A stretch of 64,000 nucleotides of DNA from Effrenium voratum (lineage: Eukaryota; Sar; Dinophyceae; Suessiales; Symbiodiniaceae), in NCBI GenBank assembly GCA_963377175.1, contig CAUJNA010003774.1, positions 310,001-374,000 of the forward strand, written 5' to 3'. A program made the translations under genes and the position numbers. Below the pieces are notes generated by a model, which was not told the origin of the DNA, ran no database searches, and worked only from the letters and a program-made list of their open reading frames with translations. This document shows positions 46,901-55,800 of this stretch, piece after piece. Positions within the stretch are counted from its first letter, which is position 1, and the number at the start of each line of letters is the position of its first letter.

Positions 46901-49900
46901 GCAAGCTACATCAGCATATGCAGGACATTGAGAAGAAAGCATACAATCTGAAGAAGAAGCAGGATGATGCATATGCAGCAGCCAATGAGAAATTGAACAA
47001 ATTGAAGGACATGAAGTGTCATTCAGCATTAGTAGCAATGCAGGCAATGAATGAGAACAGCAAGTTCTTCAGGGCATCAGATTTGAGCCATGAGGCAAGC
47101 ATGGAGATCAGGATGGCTGAGACAAGATTAGCACCATGCAGCAAATGCAGATTTCAGACTGGATGCCTGAGGTGCATTGCCATGAAGGCATTTGCCTACT
47201 GGATGAAGAAGGAGGCATTCCTCGCGAATAAGGTGCCCAAGATTGAAGGACCAGGGCTGAAAGGGATTGTGGTGGTGGTAGTGGTGGTGGTGGTGGTATG
47301 GTGGTGGTGGTGGTGGTGGTCATTTGCTAGTGCTGCTCTTGGAGGATGGGGGGAGGGAGAGGGAGGGAGATGAGCATTGAGAGTGATTATTGACCTTGAA
47401 TAAACATTGATTGAGTGCCAAAAGCATGCAAATCCTATGGCAAATCAGTTTTCCCTGGCATGATCCCTGGATAAATTCACTATGAAACCATGCAAATTCC
47501 ATGGGGGATGAGGGTTGGGAGCACTGACCCTGAATAAAGATTAGATGCCAGAAGCATGCAAATCCCATGGTAAATCAGGTTTCCCTGGCATGATCCCTGG
47601 ATAAATTCACTATGAAACCATGCAAATTCCATGGGGGATGAGGGTTGGGAGCACTGACCCGGAATAAAGATTAGATGCCAGAAGCATGCAAATCCCATGG
47701 TAAATCAGGTTTCCCTGGCATGATCCCTGGATAAATTCACTATGAAACCATGCAAATTCCATGGGGGATGAGGGTTGGGAGCACTGACCCTGAATAAAGA
47801 TTAGATGCCAGAAGCATGCAAATCCCAAGGTAAATCAGGTTTCCCTGGCATGATCCCTGGATAAATTCACTATGAAACCATGCAAATTCCATGGGGGATG
47901 AGGGTTGGGAGCACTGACCCTGAATAAAGATTGGATGCCAGAAGCATGCAAATCCCATGGTAAATCAGGTTTCCCTAACCATGCAAATTCCATGGGGGAT
48001 GAGGGTTGGGAGCACTGACCCTGAATAAAGATTGGATGCCAGAAGCATGCAAACCCCATGGTAAATTCGGTTTCCTGGCATGATCCCTGGATAAATTCAC
48101 TATGAAACCATGCAAATTCCATGGGGGATGAGGGTTGGGAGCACTGACCCTGAATAAAGATTAGATGCCAGAAGCATGCAAATCGCATGGTAAATCAGGT
48201 TTCCCTGGCATGATCCATGGATAAATTCACTATGAAACCATGCAAATTCCATGGGGGATGAGTGGTGGGTGGGCGGACCCTGGAAAAAAAAAAAATAAAA
48301 AAATAGATTAGATCCAGAAGCATGCAATCCATGGTAAAGCAGGGCATGACCCTGGAAAAAGGCACTATGAAATCCATGCAAATGCCCAGGGGGATGAAGG
48401 TTGGGACACTGACCCTAAAAAGATTAGATCCAGAAGCCGGCAAATCGCATGGTAAATCAGGGTTTCCCTGGCATGATCCTTGATAAATTCACTATGAAGT
48501 TCCATGCAATGCCCAGGGGGATTTTGATGTTTTGAGCACGGACCCGAATAAAGATTCCCATGGTAATTCCTGGCATGATCCCTGGACAAATTCACTATGA
48601 AACCATGCAAATCCCATGGGGGATGAGGGTTGGGAGCACTGACCCTGAATAAAGATTAGATGCCAGAAGCATGCAAAACCCATGGTAAATCAGGTTTCCC
48701 TGGCATGATCCCTGGATAAATTCACTATGAAACCATGCAAATTCCATGGGGGATGAGGGTTGGGAGCACTGACCCTGAATAAAAATCTTCATTTTGCATG
48801 GATCCCAATGGGAATTCTATGTTCTTTTGTGAGCTTGGGAACTCAGGATTCATTCACTCTTGTGGGGGGAAGGTTATTTGTTTGAATTACTTTATATTAT
48901 TGTTCATTTTTTTCATATTTTTTCCCCTGGGAAAAAACGGTTAGCATTATTCATGGTATATTTATTATTTTTTTGAAATCGGTTAGCATTATTCATGGTC
49001 TATCTACTAATCGTAGGTCAACATTATGCCGCCGCCCCGTCCCACAATTGCTTGACATGATCTATCTATCTGAACAGACCTCCAAGAGTGCATGAACCTA
49101 CCGCTGGCGGCATTGCGACAACAATCCTATCTTGGCCGCCGCTTGTCTCCTGCCCACTCCAACTATGCACACGAAGGCTGCTGCTTAACGAGGGCAGTCG
49201 AACTTTGCAAGCCGCCATCTGATCTTGTGCGCCGTTGCGGGCCGAGAAAGTTAGTAAAACGCGCTTCTGGCGCTCCTGGCGATCATGAGCAGTGGCGGCG
49301 AGAAGGCAGCACCTCGTGCCCATCTGGGCAACTGTGATCATGGAGGCTTCATGACTCAAAAGCTGACCAATGGAGGCAGGCAAGGCCAAACATCACATAC
49401 ACACATCACACACACACGCGCAAACAAACAAACCAACAAACAAAACAACCAACAAACACAGCAACCAAACAACCAAGCAGCCAAGCAACCAAGCAACCAA
49501 GCAGCCAAAAAACCAACAAACAATCAAACAAATAAACAAGCAAACAAACCAAAAATTGCAACTAACCAACAAACATCCAGGCAACAAACAACCATACACC
49601 CACACAAACAACAAAACCGGCAACCAACAAACGATACATCCCTGCCGCAATTACACAGGTGTCAGGCAGATCCGGTTTTGTCGAGACAGGCCACTAGTCA
49701 AGACAATCCCAGGCGGGAGGGCGGGAGAAAACTCGTCTGAAACCCTGACTTGAGGCACGCGCTAGCAAGCTACCGGGAAGTTCGGTTTGAGTCTGTTGCT
49801 CATACTTGACGTTGATGGTTTCCCAGCTGTTAAAGTCAGCATCATAAGTTGCTGCGATAAGCTTGAAGCCTTTGGGTTAAAGTGAGATATGTTTTGTGGA

Positions 49901-52611
49901 TCTGGCAGCTCTTCATCCTGAGCCGGCTCAGCTCTCCTTCAACCCTGTCAAGTATCCCAATTGCAGAAGTCTCAAAAATTTTCATACACCCGCCCTTGTA
50001 AGTGGATGGCGATGGCAGCCTAAGTCTGCCAGCCATGTCCCCAGCGTCATCTCCATGGCTCAAACCCTAAGGTTTTTCAAATGCTCTGGAAAGTTCTGAG
50101 CCCCGCCACCATGAAACATTACAAGGACTCTCTCTCAAGTCACACCAAACACAAACCGAAGTATGTGAAGTGGCGCAGCAGCTTTTCTCTAGTGCAAGTC
50201 TTGAGCCACCAAAGTGGCAGTTGCACCATGACATAGGCATGGGGAAAAGTGCATAGCTGCACAAAAAAGAACAAACAACCAAACAAGCAAACAATGAATA
50301 AGCAAACAAGCAAAACACACACACAAACAAAGCAGAAGCAAACAAACAACCAACCAACCAAACACAAAAAAACAGCAAACAAACAAACAAACAAGCAAGC
50401 AAACAAACAAACAACTAAACCAAGTAAAGAAACAAACACACAAAGGCACAAACAAAAACACAAACACAGACACAGACACACACACAATCACCGAAACAAA
50501 CAACAAACAAACAACCAAACCAAGCAAAGAAATGAACAACAAACAAACAACGAAACAAACAACGAAACAAACAGACAATAAAAGAAACAACCAACCAAAC
50601 CAAGCAAAGAACAAACACGCAAAGACACAAACAACGAAACAACCCAATTGAACAAACCAAAAACAATTAAACCTGCAAACAAACAAACATACAAAGAAAC
50701 AAGCAACCAAACCAAGCAATTAAACAAACACACAAACACACAAACACATAAACAAACAAACAAACAAACAAACAAAACAAAACAACAAACAAACAAACAA
50801 ACAAACAAACAAACAAACAAACAAACAAACAAACAAACAAAAAAACAAACAAACAAACAAACAAACAAACAAACAAACAAACAAACAAACAAACACACAA
50901 ACAAACGAACGAACGAACGAACAAACAAACGAAACAACAAACAAACAAAGACCTAAACGCATTTTCGGACTGGCCAACACCTTTTTGGGCGGTTCTGTGA
51001 GCGTTTTGAGCATAAGGCCAATGAAGCTCACCAGCCGCGGGTGCCTGAGCTCTTTCAGGTTTGTGACCTGGCCATCGGACGGCACGTCGAAGCGCCCACG
51101 GCCCTGTTGCCAGCTATGCTTGCAGTGTGCCCTTCACCTTGCTTGTGGCATAGCGGTGCGGGGAATAAGAAATGGAATGAGCCCAAGAAAAGCCATTGGT
51201 GGTTTCCTTTAAGGGGACCAAAGCCTGGGTTCATTCCCTCATTCCCTGAGCACCAGCAAGTTATGTACCCATGTAGTTTGGCCTTTGTGTAGAGGGGCAC
51301 CTCAATTGGTAAGTGGTTGACTTTTGGTCTGAGCGTAGTTGACAAGAGGTTGACAACTGTTGCGCTGGCGCAAGCGCCTCTTTTTGGAACTCCTGCAGCT
51401 GCTCCTTTGAGACCTGGTGACGAACCTACACAAAATCCGGTTGTCCTTTCTGGGGGGGGGGAAGGCTCGTGCCTGAAAGGTAGGCTGGCCATGTGGGTAA
51501 GGGTTCTAGAGAACAACAGGAACCCTTCAAAAGCGAGCGTGTAGTCTGGCCCCGCTTGCCACATGCAAGATGCATGTAGAAAAGGACATTAAGTCACAAC
51601 CACGGGGACCGGTCGGAAAGTCTATGGCCTGGCCATCTATGAGGTGCAGCTTCTTCACTGCCACCTGCACCAAATCCCAGTGATCGAACTGCTGCTGATT
51701 GGAGACCCGTGGCATTTCAAGGGTTCAGCCGGTGCACGAAATGTGACGTTGTAATTTCAGATGAGCTTGGTGCTCATCTCAGTTGCCCAAAGGACCCAGA
51801 AATAGAAGTTAACCTTGCGCAAGTGAGTCATGGAAACCTGTATCCCTTCGAATTGTCCGAGTTCATTTGCTCGTGCCCTTACCCGACTAAGCCTCCAAAA
51901 CGCCGGGAGGCCTCCTGGCCCAAGTAATTGCCGCGGTACACGGCGCCAAAGCCACCAGAACCCAGCACCTGCCGTGCATTCGTGACTCAACACATCCTGT
52001 ACTTGACTACTTGATACATCTGTAAATACTGTTTTTTCATTAGTGTTATTGTTGTTATTATTGTTTTTGTTATTGACAACATGTTAAGTACTACTATGAT
52101 TATATATATAACATCTATCTGTCAATTGACCCCCCCACACAAAGAAAAAAGAAAGATAAAAAAAAAGGAAGAAACAAAATATGGGCTGCATCATACCGCC
52201 CGGCTACGTTTTGTCTTCAAATGTTGACAGCCGCAACATTCGCGGCAACAATCACAACAGAAGCATGTGGGACATTGGGTGCAACCAACTGAGCGATTGA
52301 ACGGCAGCTGTATGCTGGGGTGCTGGGGTGCTGGGGTGCTGGGGTGCTGTGACGTTTCATCTTGCAATCATACTGCTAAAGGCAGGCTCCGTCAAACAAA
52401 AAGGGCTCTGCTTTGGCCTTCTCCTCACAGAAGCCGTGTCATTTGCGTACCAAGCACAGAAAAATACCCCCCCCCCCCCTCACACACAAAAAAAAGAAGG
52501 AACAAAAAAACGAAGCAAACGGCCCTTTGAAGGGCTTTCCAGCCCACACGCCTTGCCAAGCTGAAGGTCCTCTGCGTTCAGGAGCAGCTTCCTAGGCTCC
52601 TCCTGCACCAC
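28905..52611 (-). CDS. Protein kinase gene in many short exons, interrupted
   Basis: Minus-strand exons give a Ser/Thr or TKL-type kinase domain in order. 52552-52611: LLLNAEDLQLGK. 51968 to about 51917: VLGSGGFGAVYRGN, the glycine loop. 51629-51664: VAVKKLHLIDGQ, the ATP-binding Lys. 50981-51067: LKELRHPRLVSFIGLMLK. 35470-35492 and 35348-35377: VTEFMPNG/SLYDALHQRK, the hinge. About 35050-35110: RKAKRLALAFASL. 31433-31492: FVHRDLKSMN, the catalytic loop. 31324-31377: NAKLCDFGLTQ. 30724-30772: YMAPELFDSRGKITEK. 30449-30532: VDVWALGCLMVEIIS. About 28905-28984: FPPEQRTSAKQLL. All key residues are present. Several donors are GC. The alphaC exon and the segment before the last exon were not found. 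Subdomains neither overlap nor repeat, so one gene is likelier than two fragments, although a second gene lies between its exons. Confidence 0.6.
29041..29745 (+). repeat. 30-bp tandem repeat array
   Basis: About 20 imperfect units of 'atggctttctggggttttcctatgggattc'. It lies between the last two recognised kinase exons, in intron. The open frames it creates (Gly/Phe/Ser runs) are not considered genes. Confidence 0.9.
29746..30448. other. Kinase intron DNA
   Basis: Lies between the DVWALG exon and the last kinase exon. Two related stretches, 'cagtagccctgcctggcaac' near 30260 and 'cagtagccttgcctggcaac' near 30366, show a local duplication. The exon joining the two recognised kinase segments could be here but was not identified. 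Confidence 0.4.
30797..30900 (+). repeat. MITE-like repeat family A copy in a kinase intron
   Basis: Begins GTGTGAGTCAAAAATAGG and ends TTTGACCCATACCCG. Close to the 2827 copy throughout, including 'aatggaaacatggactaaaa'. It lies 25 bp upstream of the APE-motif exon. Confidence 0.75.
32580..34951 (-). CDS. TMEM144-like membrane transporter
   Basis: The minus strand encodes a multi-span protein related to TMEM144, a member of the drug/metabolite (sugar) transporter superfamily. The first exon, 34360-34951, contains FGLAALSSFFNGSFPACQRL, FVFTAAGATGGVLFVFAGLF and AILVSFAWGAIGPAEVAAPL, and ends at a GCAAGT-type donor. Later exons encode TSALAVGLFGGSVLA (near 33650), FIPPEIAGLAAVPSFGVG (near 33360), LASGLIWNSGNVCSVIAQ and YGVAYPILQCALFFGGLWGI (32780-32920). 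A final LLTGLLALAK-like segment lies near 32640. Together these give about ten membrane helices in the family order. The start at 34951 gives a 60-residue N-terminal extension before the first helix. It lies on the same strand as, and between, exons of the kinase gene. The substrate is unknown, with carbohydrate-like transport inferred from the family. Confidence 0.75.
35544..35570 (+). repeat. Left terminal inverted repeat
   Basis: TAATGTTGACCTATGATT.. pairs with the right end at 24 of 27 positions. It is followed by a G/C homopolymer run and, at 35593-35604, by GACCATAAATAA, which nearly matches the motif abutting the right repeat. Confidence 0.85.
35812..36420 (+). repeat. 54-bp minisatellite in the transposon
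   Basis: About 11 units of 54 bp, built on 'gggattgagaaggacattcatgagg'. Because 54 is a multiple of three, frames stay open on both strands (repeat peptide GIEKDIHEGLHGQACIPR on plus; PHECPSQSLLEYMPAHAN on minus). No start context or domain supports coding. Confidence 0.9.
36469..37092 (+). CDS. Unknown ORF of the transposon, 207 codons
   Basis: The frame opens MSISSASIAAMSSVSE after the minisatellite. An acidic low-complexity N-terminal part (residues about 20-65) precedes a Trp/Tyr-rich globular segment (VQRYWANQYTALVGMTRRIR, then LIYQYLGIDVADTYWCLHYA and WCIWGWVIEYAAKGSYYF). A Ser/Ala/Gly/Pro-rich tail follows (ASSGSAPAGSDSAPSGSG). The segment GIDVADTYWCLHYAG echoes GIDADTYLEDQHIVLAW just upstream of the protease domain of the same element, which suggests a related module. 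No family was recognised. It uses the same codon bias (gca, tca) as the transposase. Confidence 0.5.
   Translation: MSISSASIAAMSSVSENSWHELHESDLDSGHDADTEQAGQEEAGSELGAAEQEDENAAVDEGASVQRYWANQYTALVGMTRRIRHHVEVLNLIYQYLGIDVADTYWCLHYAGSVYQFVQLENPAYSDAWCIWGWVIEYAAKGSYYFAGDEIKELECHVGDVPSELASSGSAPAGSDSAPSGSGLNSDASTTTSCTVPQHPHEIRFVD
37143..37245 (+). repeat. 14-bp GT-rich tandem repeat
   Basis: Units of 'tgtgtggtgggtgg' repeated about seven times. Confidence 0.9.
37246..40220 (+). other. Transposon interior with broken ORFs
   Basis: Composition matches the element's coding parts, but only short frames are open. Examples are 37463-37717 (with membrane-like VMACLVAIIAVVFGIISSLN), 38311-38523, 38862-39059 and 39112-39318 (FDEFDELSINRPSKQ). 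These may be exons or decayed genes of the element. Between 39890 and 40030 a ~70-bp phrase ('gctgctcaaactgcaatgcag') is duplicated. No homology was recognised. Confidence 0.35.
40228..40670 (+). CDS. Zinc-ribbon-like ORF of the transposon
   Basis: The first frame (40228-40464) contains CATSECHGWTWARKW, then NPYCWVCRKPW: two Cys pairs (C-x4-C and C-x2-C) set in Trp-rich sequence, as in small zinc-binding modules. A frame change near 40449-40464 leads into a second frame ending KERKLDDHE-stop at 40670. It probably binds nucleic acid or protein; the family is not identified. The 3' end (SQQDEAWI...LDDHE-stop with the following AATAAAG) is the seed of the downstream 325-bp tandem repeats, where it is copied several times with changes. 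Confidence 0.45.
40560..43090 (+). repeat. About 325-bp tandem repeats derived from an ORF end
   Basis: Roughly eight units, some shortened to about 250 bp. Each holds a copy of the upstream ORF's last codons ('agccagcaggatgaggcctggatt'), the block GACCATGAATAAAGATAA, and an inverted partner TTATTCATGGTC. In one unit the 12-bp arms are at 41339-41350 and 41398-41409, perfectly complementary, making a 71-bp foldback. Units from 41785 on carry an extra 'tttttaaaaggaattttaaaag' insert. Confidence 0.9.
43180..45559 (+). pseudogene. Pogo-like DDE transposase with PIP box, frameshifted
   Basis: The open region starts with a disordered Ser/Ala/Pro segment holding QFSIKKFF (43275-43298), a canonical PCNA-binding box, as is known for Drosophila pogo. 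A TAG at 43410-43412 interrupts the frame. Next comes a basic helix-turn-helix-like region (43431-43928: LWTEMRKLYGIPAQRVKDIY, GGGRKREYEDQIQRLRKWVA), resembling pogo/CENP-B DNA-binding domains. The catalytic core has Asp in SDQVPVW (44351), Asp in IKDSFSAN (44945) and Asp in LQVTDTD (45053), so the last spacing is 35 residues (DD35D). The enzyme would cut and paste the element at TA. Reading it through needs frame changes near 43900, 44399 and 44546. It runs straight into the next region near 45543. Confidence 0.65.
45543..47373 (+). pseudogene. Ulp1/C48-type protease region of the transposon
   Basis: The first frame (45543-46478) has a Lys-rich linker, then WIGKGVRVVSEKAGPLKYG and MTEKGVISTQMEFLMLED, and ends in HIVLAWAWMQWQLNIPAVL. 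The protease continues in the next frame from about 46435. There CVPIPAHGAPKHWTLLVKK gives the catalytic His (46582), WHYYDTL the Asp (46627), RQKGADCGYF the Gln (46741) and Cys (46756). Spacings of 15, 38 and 5 codons match the Ulp1/SENP family order H-D-Q-C. C48 enzymes cleave SUMO-type or other isopeptide bonds. Here it may process the transposase or remove a host modifier, which is inference. A coiled segment and a Cys cluster (CSKCRFQTGCLRC) follow. A (GGT)n run ends the frame, and TTGAATAAAC follows the stop. Confidence 0.65.
47385..48790 (+). repeat. 130-bp satellite array in the transposon
   Basis: About ten units of 130 bp, the first four or five nearly identical. The unit runs 'ctgaccctgaataaagatt..' through 'gatccctggataaattcac' to 'gatgagggttgggagca'. 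The GACCCTGAATAAAGATTA block relates to the motif in the 325-bp repeats and near the left end. Minus-strand frames through it are repeat artefacts. Confidence 0.95.
49000..49026 (-). repeat. Right terminal inverted repeat
   Basis: Reads CTATCTACTAATCGTAGG.. into GTCAACATTA; the reverse complement matches the left end at 24/27. It is preceded directly by TTATTCATGGTC (48989-49000 overlapping by one base), the arm motif of the 325-bp repeats; another copy lies near 48945. Confidence 0.85.
49027..50960 (+). repeat. Kinase intron DNA with (ACAA)n microsatellites
   Basis: GC-richer DNA with no recognised exon alternates with AAAC/CAAACAAG simple repeats at about 49395-49640 and 50255-50960. The last ends about 20 bp before a kinase exon. 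Long frames here are Asn/Lys/Thr/Gln or Cys/Leu/Phe/Val runs. Confidence 0.85.
52310..52350 (+). repeat. 9-bp tandem repeat
   Basis: 'tgctggggtgctgggg' repeated about four times in the intron upstream of the glycine-loop exon. Confidence 0.8.
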
Positions 52612-52879
52612 CTGACGGTGGAGCAGAGTTCCACCCACATCACCTGACACAAATACAAATTCTGGCCTCATTACTTTATCATGATGAAAGTCGCCCCCTC
52701 AGTGAGGCAGGGGGATCATTTTCGAACACCGATTTCGGCTCATTGTCGAACACATGCAACGGGATCATAAGAGATGGGTTAAAGGGAAACAACCCCATTT
52801 TCTAGAAACGTTCAAAACATAACCCCAGAACATGTACACGCAAAAAAACTCTTGTGCAGTCCGGAAACAACAACCCTCA

Positions 52880-55800
52880 CTTCATTGCTTTCTGCGCTAT
52901 TGCAACGAAGCTTCCAAGGTAGCATCTTGCACAAAGACTTTGCGGATGCAACTTTCAACAGTGCTTGCGGCGGGCACAACTCTCAACGCCGGACAAAGCA
53001 TGCTAGACGTGTCGGAGTTGGAACGTCTACTTGAAAGCAAAGGGAGTGATGCTTGTCTGAAAATCCCCACCCGGCAAGTGCTCGGTGTTTGCCTATCGGC
53101 CCCCAGCCGGCTCGCAACTATCCAAGGTTCCATTCCTGAAAAAAACAATTGGGTGTATGTTCTAAACAAGTAAAGGTTTCAAGGGCAAACGCCCGCCATG
53201 CAAAGCTCCGGGGTCGAGCAGTACGGGCCCAGCCTTCTTGGCGACCGGCGATCGCGGCTCGGCCCTAAGCTGCACTTCACGAAGCAAAAGTCCTTTGAAC
53301 AGGCTTGGTCAAAGCCCTGCCCCCACTGGGGTGCCAAGACTGTGGCGGTAACGTTCTGGGTGGCGTGGTGCTTCTTGGCGGCGTGGTGCTTCTGGGCGGC
53401 GTGGTGCTTCTGGGTGGCGTGGTGCTTCTGGGTGTCTGGTTTTTCGCCCGGTCTGGGTCGATGCCCTGGCCGACTGAGCTTCGAAGAGTGTCAGTGGCAA
53501 TGTGCCCCCCCGCTGAACTTCCGCAAATATGTCTGAACGCGTGCACTCAAACTGGCTGCAAATGACCAACTCAAACGATTGAGTTCGTGCCTTCGCCTGC
53601 ACCTCCGCAACCTGGCAATGCGCCATGCAGTGAACCAAAACACTCTCTGGCTGCGAGCCGTACCAGCTCACGGTCAAGAAATGTTCTGCAAGTCTACAAC
53701 CTCAACCGCCAACAGCTCATCCAATTTGTCTTGTCAGCATAAGTTTGCTCCTTGCCTGCGCAGCCTTCTTGGACCTGACACCGACGAGCTCTTGAGACTT
53801 TACAATTGTTTTTCCAGTGTTACGCCATCGCTCCCAGCTCACACCGCTTGCATCGAGCTCAAGGTGGACAACACTTGAAGCCTTGAGGCTGGGTTTCTAC
53901 ACTAAGGGGGCTGCTTGTCTATCCCACAAACAGTGGAAAAGGCCCAAAGGCTTTGAGAAGATCCACTTGGAGTAAGATTACCATGTATTGTTGGATGGTA
54001 TTCACGATTGACAGCACCTGCCCTCCTCTCCATGTACAAAGTTTTGGTTGTACGATCTTCATGAACACTTCCCAAACAGATAGGGCGGAACTTGTTATGG
54101 GCCAGTGATTTTGTTGTGGACTTTGGCAATGAACTCAGCCGCTAGCATCGGTCTCAAGTTCTCAGAGTTGCGCAGCAGGAGCTTCTCGCAAGCCCTCAAG
54201 CGTCGCATGCGGTCAATGTCACATGCAAACATGAGCTTACCCAAGCAAACTCCAAAAAAAAGAAGCACTTCGCAATACAGCCATCTTTTATGTGAAGTGA
54301 CTCGACCAAAACAAGGTTTGCACTCAGAAGCCTTAAAGCTCGGAATGCCTGTTGACAAGCAAAGCAATTGTCTGAGCACTCAGCCCATCACCGACCTGAT
54401 GTGCTGGTATGTTGTTTTTCATAGGCATTTGTGCTGCACAAAATCATCCAGCTGAGAATCGATCCCGCCACAATCGTCACAAAAATGAACAAATGCAGCG
54501 CTAGGTCTGCGCGATTTGGCTTCTCTGAACTGGGTGCGCTGCAGTGTACTGCACCTTCACCGTGTCCGGGTTAGCCTGTCTGGCTGTGCTCTTCTCTCGC
54601 CTTCATGTCCTTCTTTGAGGCATTATCAGCATGTGTTCTCTATTGTTGAGATCCCAGAAACCGTCTGAGCGGAGACCACTTCAATTGGGCTCAGAACGTT
54701 TGCAAGCGCCAACCTCAGTACCAAGCCTGCACAATCTGGCCAGAGAGCCAGCTGCCGCCACTCTTGCTGTAGACCTGCGACACCCCAAAAACCTTCCTCC
54801 TCTTGCCCTGGCAAATGGTCAGCTAACACTGATCCAACCTAAAATGGCTTTCCTCTACCCCCAAACCACCACCGGCCCCAAACCACCACCGGCCCCAGGG
54901 TTTCATGGTCTGAGCGTTGGGCGGGCGTGGATGGCAAAGTGAACCCGCCAACAATCCATCTTCATGGGGCAGCTCGCCCATCACTGCCTCCACCTGCTGA
55001 CCGATCTGATACTCCTCGCTCCTGGGCACCCTAGCCGTGGATTCTAAGTCAACTGAGTGGGACTCTGCTGCTGAGCCTGTCCGCAACTGGTGGTTGGTTG
55101 ATGAATTAAAACGGCCCCGCAACAAAACCATGTCTGTTCACTTCGCTGTATGGCCTGTAGCCATGGCAGCCTTCCGACACGCCCTTGACGTTGCTGAGAT
55201 GTCCAAGGAGAGTATCCACCTGCGGCTGCATCCTGTCGCGTGAGGCGGCCATGCGGTTGGCCTCATGAGTCTTGATGCCGGACGGAGCCAAGGCTAAGGT
55301 TGAGCTAGAAGCAAAACACTTGAGATGCCCTGAGTGGACTGCAGGTAGCTCTCGCTCTCCGGCCTGCTTGGCAGGGCTGGCAGCAGGCGCGGGGCCACCT
55401 CTCAATGGCTTTGTGCACTCCGGCTGTCAAGCGAAACCAGCCGCGCGCTTTGCTGCTCAAAGGGAGTCACAGTGGTTGCTCCAGAACCTCCAGTTTGGCG
55501 CGGCCTCCTTGTTCTATCTGGCTTGGAACCCACCAGAAGGTTCATTTTTCTCAGGAAACCGTCTCTGAGGTTCCATTCTTATGGATTGGAGGGCACCCCG
55601 TCCAAGTAGTTTCTCTTTTCCTTTTCGGTTGGAGCCTCCCGCAGCCGGGGCTCGGCCCGCAGGGCAGCCGCCAGGGCTCTGGAGGTGTCCCGTCCCAAGA
55701 GGTGCAGCGCCAAGGCCTTCGCCAGGTGAGTCAGAATCAAAACCCGGTACAAACATGGTCGACCCAGAGCCATGCTTCAAGAATTAAGGCGGATATCCGC
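52880..55800 (-). CDS. Unassigned minus-strand exon segments
   Basis: Several minus-strand pieces look like short exons in the same direction as the kinase and may be its 5' part or another gene. They are about 53030-52900 (RVVPAASTVESCIRKVFVQD), 54235-54110 (FACDIDRMRRLRACEKLLLR and NLRPMLAAEFIAKVH), 55060-54950 (RVPRSEEYQIGQQVEAVMGE, LPHEDGLLAG), 55330-55190 (KCFASSSTLALAPSG) and 55740-55570 (LAKALALHLLGRDTSRALAA, KEKRNYLDGVP). No domain was recognised. An 18-bp tandem repeat ('gtggtgcttctgggcggc', 53360-53440) separates two of them. Confidence 0.35.
53355..53440 (+). repeat. 18-bp tandem repeat
   Basis: 'ggcgtggtgcttctgggc' repeated four to five times with small changes. Confidence 0.85.
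55735..55800 (+). repeat. Dispersed repeat, copy 1
   Basis: 'cccggtacaaacatggtcgacc' to 'atgcttcaagaattaaggcgg' recurs with small changes at about 59720-59790. The two copies are 4 kb apart in the same orientation. Confidence 0.7.

Larger units (their letters stand above)
35544..49026. mobile_element. Giant pogo-like transposon with Ulp1-type protease
   Basis: The 27 bases at 35544-35570 and the reverse complement of 49000-49026 agree at 24 positions; both start TAATGTTGACCTA. The outermost TA on each side fits the TA target duplication of Tc1/mariner/pogo elements. Inside, composition changes to CpG-poor DNA with many gca, tca and atg triplets. The cargo is a pogo-like transposase joined to a C48 protease region (43180-47373), an unknown 207-residue ORF, a zinc-ribbon-like ORF and three tandem-repeat families. 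At 13.5 kb it is far larger than typical pogo elements. Coding frames contain single-base shifts, so this copy may be dead. Confidence 0.8.

Noticed and set aside
47385..48790. CRISPR-like appearance of regular 130-bp repeats
   Set aside because: Units are contiguous without unique spacers, far too long for CRISPR repeats, and lie in a eukaryotic transposon without cas genes.
50248..50956. Several overlapping frames in ACAA repeats
   Set aside because: Low-complexity products of CAAACAAA repeats on both strands.
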